A DNA stretch of 6,739 nucleotides from Spirochaetota bacterium (GTDB lineage: Bacteria; Spirochaetota; Spirochaetia; Treponematales; Breznakiellaceae): positions 1 to 6,739 of the forward strand of contig JAEWSV010000487.1 in the NCBI GenBank assembly GCA_023398155.1, given 5' to 3'. The notes beneath the pieces are model-generated. The model was not told the DNA's origin. It made no database searches and was given only the letters and a program-made list of their open reading frames with translations. The position numbers and the translations under genes were made by a program. Positions 1-4,899 of this stretch are shown in pieces (within the stretch, counting starts at the first letter, position 1; the number at the start of each line of letters is the position of its first letter).

Positions 1-461
1 TCGTAGGCCCAGCCGAGGGCGGCCATCATAACCGCCATATAGAACCAGTTCATCCGGTCCCTGAGGAGGAAGTTCAGGAGGATGAAGATGGGGAGCACCG
101 GCATGATGACGAAGCTGTCGTTGATCGACATGGCCACCTTGTCGAAGAGGCCCCCCTTGTACCCCGCGTACATGCCCACCCAGACCGCGACGATGCGGGA
201 GAGGAGGGCCGTCGTCAGGCCGAAGAGGAGGGAGTTGCGGAGCGCGGCGGTCATCTGCCAGAAGAGGTCCTGGCCGCGCGAATTGGTCCCGAAGGGGGTC
301 AGGAAGGACGGGGGGAGGTCCGGTATCGTCGCGAAGGACTCCATCGGCTTATAGGGAGAGAAGAACGACAGGACCACCATCGTGACGGCGAAGCCGAGGC
401 TGACGATGCCGAACCGGAAGCTGCCGGATGATTTCCAGAGGCCCGCGAAAGCTTTTCCCAT
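1..461 (-). CDS. OppC/DppC-type ABC transporter permease, 5' part (truncated by window edge)
   Basis: This is the second inner-membrane permease of an Opp/Dpp-class ABC importer. The reading frame starts at an ATG at 461 and stays open to base 1, giving 153 complete codons of a protein usually near 300 residues; the C-terminal half is off the window. A hydrophobic segment at about residues 17-35 is the first membrane helix. It is followed by the family hallmark at residues 56-70, TPFGTNSRGQDLFWQ, equivalent to the usual HPFGTDxxGRDxxSR. Next come the RNSLLFGL stretch (76-83) and further hydrophobic segments at about 85-100 and 117-133. The EAA loop that contacts the ATPase is not reached. The start is supported by a GAGGAAA ribosome binding site that overlaps the stop codon of the preceding permease, with only 10 bases between the genes, so the two are probably translationally coupled. 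It should pair with that permease and serve the upstream binding protein. The family call is firm. The substrate is inferred to be an arabino-oligosaccharide from context only. Confidence 0.93.
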   Translation of the reverse strand, partial: MGKAFAGLWKSSGSFRFGIVSLGFAVTMVVLSFFSPYKPMESFATIPDLPPSFLTPFGTNSRGQDLFWQMTAALRNSLLFGLTTALLSRIVAVWVGMYAGYKGGLFDKVAMSINDSFVIMPVLPIFILLNFLLRDRMNWFYMAVMMAALGWAY

Positions 462-466
462 TTGGA

Positions 467-474
467 TTTCCTCA
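467..474 (-). promoter_or_regulatory. Ribosome binding site of the OppC-type permease, overlapping the upstream stop
   Basis: Read on the minus strand, the bases are TGAGGAAA: the TGA stop of the OppB-type gene runs directly into a GAGGAAA Shine-Dalgarno sequence, and the ATG follows five bases later. A ribosome finishing the first permease is placed on the start of the second, which suits equimolar production of a heterodimer. Confidence 0.7.
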
Positions 475-1500
475 GTTGAGCCGTATGCGGGGATCGAAGA
501 TCGGGTAGAGGAGATCGACGATCAGGACCGAGACGGAGACTCCGACTATGGAGAATATGGAAACGCCCATGATGAGGCTGTAGTCGAAGTTGGTGATGGC
601 CCGGTAGGAAAGCATACCGAGGCCGGGGATGCCGAAGACGACTTCGGTGATGAGCGCGCCGGAGAATATGCCGCCGAGTCCCATGCCCAGGCCGGTGATC
701 TGCGGCAGGAGCGCGTTCCGGATCACGTATTTGGAGAGGATGGTTTTCCTGTCCACCCCGCCCACTTCCGCGTATTGGACGTAATCCTCGGAGATGACGT
801 TGGAGACGAGGGACCGCATGCCGAGGAGCCAAGCGCCGATGCCCGTTAGTACGATGGAGAGCGCCGGAAGGAACATATGGTAGAGAACGCTCCTGAAAAA
901 ATCGAGGTTCAGCCCTTCCTTGACGCCGGGGGCGTAGGCGCCCGAGGTGGGGAAGAGGGGGATGAGGAAGCAGAAGACCATGAGCAGGACGAAGGCGAAG
1001 ATATAGTAAGGGATGGGCCTGAGGCAGTTCGCGGTAAGCTCCACCCATTTGGTCCAGCGTTTTTCGGAATAGTAGCCCGCCAGCCCCCCGAGGAGGTTCC
1101 CGATGAGCCAGGAGAGGAGGCTCGTCGTGAGGAGGAGCCCGATGGTCCAGGGCATGGCGCGCCATATGAGGTCTATAACCGGGCGGGGGTACGAGAAGAG
1201 CGAAGGGCCGAGGTCGCCCCGCACGAACCTCTTCCAAAAGTTGACGTACTGCTCGCCGAGGCTGCCCTTGAGGCCGTAGAGATCGTTCATCGACTCCCGG
1301 AAGGCCTCTATCGCTTCGGGGTAGATGTTCGCCGGCCCCGTCATCATCTGATTCACCTTCTGCTCGACCGGGTTCGTGGGCGCCAGCCGGGGTATAAAAA
1401 AAGTCAGCGTGATGCCGATGAAGATGACGAGGACGCACTGCCCCACGCGTTGCGTCAGGTATTTTAAGAACGCAGAGCTGAAGACCTTACGGACCGACAT
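472..1500 (-). CDS. OppB/DppB-type ABC transporter permease
   Basis: This is the first inner-membrane permease of an Opp/Dpp-class ABC importer, 342 residues from the ATG at 1500, a normal length for the family. A membrane helix at about residues 20-38 is followed by a large external loop (about 40-110) that carries the family motif RGDLGPSLFSYPRPV (94-108). Further helices lie at about 117-141, 162-182, 207-227, 278-298 and 313-331. The EAA loop is clear at 238-272, with EDYVQYAEVGGVDRK and then VIRNALLPQ. The C-terminus ends in the typical DLLYPIFDPRIRLN. An in-frame ATG seven codons upstream (1521) has no ribosome binding site, whereas the chosen ATG follows AAAGGGGG, so I prefer 1500. The gene lies 107 bases after the binding-protein gene and 10 bases before the OppC-type gene. 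Some Opp/Dpp-class systems move nickel or peptides. The arabinanase neighbourhood and the sugar-type binding protein favour oligosaccharides, which is inference. Confidence 0.95.
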   Translation of the reverse strand: MSVRKVFSSAFLKYLTQRVGQCVLVIFIGITLTFFIPRLAPTNPVEQKVNQMMTGPANIYPEAIEAFRESMNDLYGLKGSLGEQYVNFWKRFVRGDLGPSLFSYPRPVIDLIWRAMPWTIGLLLTTSLLSWLIGNLLGGLAGYYSEKRWTKWVELTANCLRPIPYYIFAFVLLMVFCFLIPLFPTSGAYAPGVKEGLNLDFFRSVLYHMFLPALSIVLTGIGAWLLGMRSLVSNVISEDYVQYAEVGGVDRKTILSKYVIRNALLPQITGLGMGLGGIFSGALITEVVFGIPGLGMLSYRAITNFDYSLIMGVSIFSIVGVSVSVLIVDLLYPIFDPRIRLN

Positions 1501-1504
1501 GAAT

Positions 1505-1512
1505 CCCCCTTT
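1505..1512 (-). promoter_or_regulatory. Ribosome binding site deciding the OppB-type start
   Basis: The minus strand reads AAAGGGGG, four bases before the ATG at 1500. It is a slightly imperfect Shine-Dalgarno sequence (G in place of the central A of AAAGGAGG) with short spacing, but no comparable purine stretch lies ahead of the alternative ATG at 1521. It is weaker than the site of the binding-protein gene, in keeping with lower permease output. Confidence 0.6.
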
Positions 1513-1548
1513 GGACGGCATACCGCAGTTGACTCGCTCTCTCCCCCG

Positions 1549-1569
1549 CGAACGGCCGGGGGCCGTTCG
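1549..1569 (-). other. Intercistronic hairpin between binding-protein and permease genes
   Basis: A perfect 9-bp inverted repeat (1549-1557 with 1561-1569) with a 3-base loop lies in the 107-base gap. On the transcript the arms are CGAACGGCC and GGCCGTTCG. The bases after it are a purine-rich GGGGGAGAGAG run rather than U residues, so a classic intrinsic terminator is unlikely. In binding-protein operons such a hairpin after the binding-protein gene often protects the upstream mRNA from 3' decay and gives excess binding protein over permease. That role is inferred here. Confidence 0.65.
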
Positions 1570-1607
1570 GGAGGAAAGGGCGCGGTCGGTAATTTTGTTT
1601 CAGTGTA

Positions 1608-3557
1608 TCACTTCGGAGGGAGCATCTGTTTCAGCTGCGTGAAGATATAGCGGCTGTTGGCCCAGTTCGTGACCGGGTTGGCATAGGGATTTGAGAAGTT
1701 CGGATACCCGGTCCAGTAGGTGTTGTCCTGCGAGGACATCACGTTGTAAGACATGAGGCCGATCTGGGGCATCTCCTTGGCCATGATCTTCAGGTATTCC
1801 CGTCCGAGCTTGGCGTTCGCCTCGGTGTCGTTGAAGTCGGTCATGTTGACCTGGTCGATGATCTTGTCGATCGCCGGGTTCACGTACCGTATCTTGTTGC
1901 GGCCCGAGTGGAAGACGCCGATCGGGTTGTTGTACCTGGAATGCAGGCTGTCCGCGAAGAAGCTGATATCCGGGTTGCCGCCCCAGCTCTCGATATTCCA
2001 GAACAAGTTCACGTCGAACTGGCCGAGGTTGTAGTTCGTGCCGTTGTCCTGCGACCAGAGGACCGTCGTCTCGATGCCGAAGTTGGTCCAAAGCTCGCCG
2101 ACCATCGTGCCGAGGCGCTGCAGGGTCGGGTTGGCCGTGCTGAAGTTGAAGAGGGTGATCTTGAACTGCTCGCCGTTGGCCTTGTACCACTTGTCGCCCT
2201 TTTTGGTCATGCCCGCCTTGACGAGGAGGTCGGCCGCCGCCTGGGGATCGTACTTCCACCAGCCTTGGCCGAGCATAGCCTTGATTTGGGCTTCGTCCTT
2301 GGGCACCGCGTCGCCGAACTGCCGCCTGGCTTGGTCCGCGATCTTCTTGGCGATCGTGGTGTCGTAGGGCTTGTAGGCCTTGTTCTTGCCGGTGTCGATG
2401 GTCAGGTCCTTGAGGAAGGACTGGAGCGGATCGAAGTAGTATTTGGCCGAAGTTCCCGTGGGCGGGAACTGGAGCGGCGACATGGTGATGGCGCCGCGGT
2501 AGCTCGCCAGGGCCAGCTTGGTCATGTCCAGCGAAAGCGCGAGGGCCCAGCGTACGTCGACGTTGCTGAACGGTTCCTTCGCGCAGTTCGGGAGGAGCGC
2601 GATGAGGGTGGGATCCGGGTGCCCGTAGGGGAATCCCTGGAACCAGTTGGTCGCCCACTTGTTCTTCGCCAGGGAGATGATGCCCTCCGGCGTGACCTCG
2701 TGGATCATGTCCAGGTCATGGTTCGTCTGCATGATGACCTTCTTGTCGTTGGGAAGGTCGCTGTAATACATGACGAACCTGGGCGTCGGTTTGCCGAAAT
2801 CGGCGATGGAGGTCTTGTCCCAATCGGCGCGGCGCTCCCAGAGGGTCCAGGTGCCGTGCTTGTCGTAGTCCTTGAGCACGTAGGCGCCGATGGAGAGGGG
2901 CGGGTTGAAGTTGTAGGCCATGAAATCGGTCGGTTGCTTCAGGTCCTTCTCCAGACGGTGCTTGGGCAGGATCCAGCACGCGTTCCAGCGCACCGTGAAG
3001 TTGCGGTGGAAGCGGCTGTTCGGCGTCGTCAGGTTGAAGACCACCGTGTATTTATCGGGCGTCTCGACGCCGGCTACCTGCTTCTTGAAGGACGCGCCGA
3101 AGATGGCGTTGGGGTTCTGGGCCAGGATCTCCACCGTATACTTGACGTCGGCCGAGGTGAACTCGACCCCGTCGCTCCAGAGAATGCCCTTCTTGAGCTT
3201 CGCCGTCATTTGGGTGAAGTCTTTGTTGTAGATCGGCCGCTCGGCCGCGAGGCTGTTGTGCCAGGTGTTGTCCTTCTCGGTCCCGTGCTTCAGGCCCTGG
3301 TCCGGGTCGATGAACCAGAGCGTGTCCATGGTGAGCTGCTGCAGGCCGTTGGAGAACCCGCCGTTACCGCCCGCCCAGGTTGTCCACAGGTTGAAGTTGT
3401 CGGGGTTGATGATCGCCGCGGAGGGATCCTCGACGATCACCGTGTCGCCGCGGTTGACGCCCGGCATGATTTCCTTGTTCGGATCGATGTCGGCGTACGC
3501 CACGAGCGCGCCGAAGACGGCGAGCGTACATACGATCAGCCAGAATCGCTTCTTCAT
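1608..3557 (-). CDS. Family-5 extracellular solute-binding protein, probably oligosaccharide-specific
   Basis: This is the substrate-capturing subunit of the Opp/Dpp-class importer encoded by the next two genes. The product is 649 residues, longer than typical OppA/DppA proteins (about 530-550) and closer to oligosaccharide-binding members known from Thermotoga. Residues 1-22 form a signal peptide: MKKR, then a hydrophobic core, then an A-Y-A cleavage motif before DIDPN. There is no lipobox cysteine at the cleavage site, so a soluble periplasmic protein is likely. The SBP_bac_5 signature is at 121-145 (LKKGILWSDG, then FTSADVKYTVE). The second conserved block is NVDVRWALALSLD at 332-344. The mature protein is rich in Trp, Tyr and Asn, as in sugar-binding members. 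An ATG 18 codons upstream (3611) lacks a ribosome binding site and lies in the predicted leader, so 3557 with AAGGAGG is chosen. A strong promoter lies directly upstream. The family is certain; the ligand is inferred, and a peptide ligand cannot be excluded. Confidence 0.93.
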   Translation of the reverse strand: MKKRFWLIVCTLAVFGALVAYADIDPNKEIMPGVNRGDTVIVEDPSAAIINPDNFNLWTTWAGGNGGFSNGLQQLTMDTLWFIDPDQGLKHGTEKDNTWHNSLAAERPIYNKDFTQMTAKLKKGILWSDGVEFTSADVKYTVEILAQNPNAIFGASFKKQVAGVETPDKYTVVFNLTTPNSRFHRNFTVRWNACWILPKHRLEKDLKQPTDFMAYNFNPPLSIGAYVLKDYDKHGTWTLWERRADWDKTSIADFGKPTPRFVMYYSDLPNDKKVIMQTNHDLDMIHEVTPEGIISLAKNKWATNWFQGFPYGHPDPTLIALLPNCAKEPFSNVDVRWALALSLDMTKLALASYRGAITMSPLQFPPTGTSAKYYFDPLQSFLKDLTIDTGKNKAYKPYDTTIAKKIADQARRQFGDAVPKDEAQIKAMLGQGWWKYDPQAAADLLVKAGMTKKGDKWYKANGEQFKITLFNFSTANPTLQRLGTMVGELWTNFGIETTVLWSQDNGTNYNLGQFDVNLFWNIESWGGNPDISFFADSLHSRYNNPIGVFHSGRNKIRYVNPAIDKIIDQVNMTDFNDTEANAKLGREYLKIMAKEMPQIGLMSYNVMSSQDNTYWTGYPNFSNPYANPVTNWANSRYIFTQLKQMLPPK

Positions 3558-3563
3558 GTGTCT

Positions 3564-3570
3564 CCTCCTT
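3564..3570 (-). promoter_or_regulatory. Strong ribosome binding site of the solute-binding protein gene
   Basis: The minus strand reads AAGGAGG, six bases before the ATG at 3557. This near-perfect anti-16S match fixes the start at 3557 rather than the in-frame ATG at 3611 and is the strongest site in the window, as expected for an abundant binding protein. Confidence 0.85.
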
Positions 3571-3573
3571 ATC

Positions 3574-3607
3574 GGTTTTGGACGGCAATGGCCGCCCAAT
3601 CGGAACC
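3574..3607 (-). promoter_or_regulatory. Leader hairpin upstream of the binding-protein gene
   Basis: The predicted 5' leader can fold into a 9-bp stem, UUGGGCGGC (3599-3591) with GCCGUCCAA (3586-3578), including one G-U pair and closed by a CAUU tetraloop. GGUU (3607-3604) and AACC (3577-3574) can add a 4-bp outer stem across a 4-base bulge. The structure ends only a few bases ahead of the AAGGAGG site. It resembles no riboswitch class I recognise. It may stabilise the 5' end or tune ribosome access; neither role is shown. Confidence 0.5.
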
Positions 3608-3628
3608 ACAATCAACTCGACTGCTCGG

Positions 3629-3657
3629 ATTCTAAGCCTACATCATACAACTGTCAA
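3629..3657 (-). promoter_or_regulatory. Sigma-70-type promoter for the binding-protein/permease operon
   Basis: On the minus strand a consensus -35 hexamer TTGACA (3657-3652) is followed by a 17-base spacer and TAGAAT (3634-3629), which matches five of six bases of the -10 consensus. The -35 box is preceded by a T-run in an AT-rich stretch that stands out from the surrounding GC-rich DNA. Transcription would begin near 3622, giving a leader of about 65 bases before the ATG at 3557. It gives the transporter genes their own promoter, separate from any transcript reading through from the enzyme genes. Confidence 0.82.
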
Positions 3658-3666
3658 AAAATCGCT

Positions 3667-3694
3667 GATATGAATCAATATAAGTGGATATGAA
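3667..3694 (-). promoter_or_regulatory. Tandem direct repeats upstream of the -35 box, candidate activator site
   Basis: Two identical 8-mers, TTCATATC on the minus strand, occupy 3694-3687 and 3674-3667. Their period is exactly 20 bp, about two helical turns, so both lie on the same DNA face. The nearer copy ends nine bases before TTGACA. This layout is typical of a dimeric activator binding direct half-sites, as AraC-family proteins and response regulators do. No regulator gene is in the window, so the binding protein is unknown. Confidence 0.5.
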
Positions 3695-3785
3695 AAACTC
3701 GATGCCTGATGCCTCCGGAGGGCTCCGGTCGTGAAGCGGAGTAAGTCTTTGTTCCGTAAAGGAAAATGGATCGCAGCGCCTGCTC

Positions 3786-3800
3786 GGCTCGGTCCGAGCC
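3786..3800 (-). other. Short hairpin abutting the GH43 stop codon
   Basis: GGCTCG (3800-3795) and CGAGCC (3791-3786) on the minus strand form a perfect 6-bp GC-rich stem with a 3-base loop that starts at the last base of the TAG stop. No U-run follows, so it is at best a weak or non-canonical terminator. Another short GC stem (CCGGA/TCCGG, 3715-3728) lies downstream, with a T-run some 15 bases after it. I see no convincing intrinsic terminator between the arabinanase gene and the next promoter. Confidence 0.4.
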
Positions 3801-4828
3801 TACAATTCGGGCCACCCGGCTTCATCGAAGCGGAGCGGGCGTATCTGGAGGGTAGCGTTTCCCAGGTTCCCGGCATCGTAGAAGTGGTTCACGAGGATGG
3901 CTTGGTCTCCCGACCGGTACACCGCGCAGTGGCCGGGTCCCTTGCGCCGTTCGTCCCCGGCGTCCAGTATCGTACCTCCGCCTTCCGACATCGGCACGCC
4001 TGCCTTGTCGACATACGGCCCGGTCAGAGCCTCCGCGCGGCCGTAGGCGATCTTGTAATCGCTTTCGGTTTTTTTGCAGCAGAAGTCGAAGGAGACGAAA
4101 AGATAGTACCATTTCCCGCGCCGGACGATGTAGGGCGCCTCGATCGCGCCGACGCCCCCGCGGCGGGCGAGGGGGAGGAGCTCGGCGTCGGCGGCGGGTT
4201 TCAGCGTGGCCTTGTCCAGGGCGACGAGCCTGATGCCGTCCCAGAAGGAGCCGAAGACGAGATGAGGGCTGCCCTCTTCGTCCTCGACGTAGGCGGGGTC
4301 GATGGCGTTGTAGTCGTCGCCCATCTTGGACGAGACGACCGGCCCCTCATCCTTCCAGGCATACCGCTTGGAGGCGCTGTCCAGCGTTTCGTTGGTCGCG
4401 AGGCCGATGACGGACCTATTCTTGCCGAAGCCGGATACCGAATAGAAGAGGGCCCATCGATCCTTCCCGCCGATCTTCACCCGCGCTACGTCCGGCGCCC
4501 AGAAGTTACGGCTCGTCGTCGGCACGTACTCCCCCACCCAGGCCGGCAGCTTGTCGATGAGGGAGGGGCCTTCCTGCCAAGCGCGGCCGTCGGCGGAGAC
4601 CTTGCTCCGTATGCCGACCCCCGTGTAATAGACGTACCACTTCCCGTCCTCGGCCGCGATGACCGGATCGTGCGCCCCCAGGTCGCCGGAGAGCGTCCAG
4701 GGTTCCGCGTACAAGTCGAGGTTCGCCTGGCCGCCGCGGGGTGCGCAACTCGGGAAGATGATCGCCGACGCGAGGCTGGCGAGGGCCAGCGTTGCGATGA
4801 AGCCGGCCCTGGGGGTCTTCATATCCAT
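3800..4828 (-). CDS. abnA: GH43 endo-alpha-1,5-L-arabinanase, exported
   Basis: This enzyme hydrolyses internal alpha-1,5 links of the arabinan backbone outside the cytoplasm by an inverting mechanism. It is 342 residues with the five-bladed beta-propeller signatures of GH43. The likely catalytic base is Asp54 in GAHDPVI, the pKa-modulating Asp177 in NAIDPAY, and the catalytic acid Glu230 in GAIEAPYI. His300 in GPGHC matches the metal-binding histidine of characterised arabinanases; the Glu-to-His distance of 70 agrees with AbnB. RNFWAPDV (107-114), FGSFWDGIRLV (192-202), SFDFCCKK (246-253) and LTGPYVDKAGVPM (268-280) are also typical of endo-arabinanases rather than other GH43 activities. 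Residues 1-28 form an export signal with Cys28 after FPS, so a surface or periplasmic lipoprotein is possible although the lipobox is atypical. The ATG at 4828 is chosen because GGAGG lies six bases upstream; an ATG at 4822 is a close alternative. The gene lies 71 bases after the GH51 gene and is probably co-transcribed with it. Confidence 0.93.
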   Translation of the reverse strand: MDMKTPRAGFIATLALASLASAIIFPSCAPRGGQANLDLYAEPWTLSGDLGAHDPVIAAEDGKWYVYYTGVGIRSKVSADGRAWQEGPSLIDKLPAWVGEYVPTTSRNFWAPDVARVKIGGKDRWALFYSVSGFGKNRSVIGLATNETLDSASKRYAWKDEGPVVSSKMGDDYNAIDPAYVEDEEGSPHLVFGSFWDGIRLVALDKATLKPAADAELLPLARRGGVGAIEAPYIVRRGKWYYLFVSFDFCCKKTESDYKIAYGRAEALTGPYVDKAGVPMSEGGGTILDAGDERRKGPGHCAVYRSGDQAILVNHFYDAGNLGNATLQIRPLRFDEAGWPEL

Positions 4829-4834
4829 GTTCGG

Positions 4835-4839
4835 CCTCC
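4835..4839 (-). promoter_or_regulatory. Ribosome binding site deciding the GH43 start
   Basis: GGAGG on the minus strand lies six bases before the ATG at 4828 and twelve before the in-frame ATG at 4822. The spacing favours 4828. It also rules out the longer open frame starting at 4930, which would overlap the end of the GH51 gene and bury the signal peptide inside the protein. Confidence 0.7.
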
Positions 4840-4861
4840 GAAGGGAGATCGGGGGGAAGAC

Positions 4862-4885
4862 GGCGGCCGCCCGCGAGCGGCCGCC
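4862..4885 (-). other. GC-rich hairpin between GH51 and GH43 genes
   Basis: A perfect 9-bp stem (4862-4870 with 4877-4885; arms GGCGGCCGC and GCGGCCGCC) with a 6-base loop begins 14 bases after the GH51 stop. It is followed on the transcript by a pyrimidine run GTCTTCCCCCC that is C-rich, not U-rich. It could be a weak attenuating terminator or an mRNA processing and stability element that sets different levels of the two enzymes. No promoter is visible in this gap, so the arabinanase gene appears to depend on read-through. Confidence 0.6.
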
Positions 4886-4899
4886 TGAGCTGAACGGAA

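Noticed and set aside
299..1438. Minus-strand open frame of 379 codons overlapping both Opp/Dpp-class permeases
   Set aside because: It runs in the wrong frame through two genes with strong permease motifs; the Arg/Pro/His-rich product is a frame shadow.
1908..3635. Long plus-strand open frame of 575 codons opposite the binding-protein gene
   Set aside because: It is antisense to a gene with clear family signatures. High-GC codon use leaves few stops on the opposite strand, and its product has no recognisable domain and a skewed Arg/Val/Glu composition.
3667..3678. Partial palindrome TGAT-TCAT-ATCA inside the proximal direct repeat
   Set aside because: The arms are only 4 bp and the second octamer copy lacks them, so the direct-repeat reading explains the region better.
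3701..3714. Perfect tandem repeat GATGCCT x2 and the adjacent palindrome CCTCCGGAGG (3712-3721)
   Set aside because: Both are real in sequence but too short to interpret, lie well upstream of the promoter and match no operator I know.
3731..4888. Plus-strand open frame of 385 codons opposite the GH43 gene
   Set aside because: It is a shadow of the arabinanase gene; its composition is typical of antisense GC-rich reading and it lacks a convincing start context.
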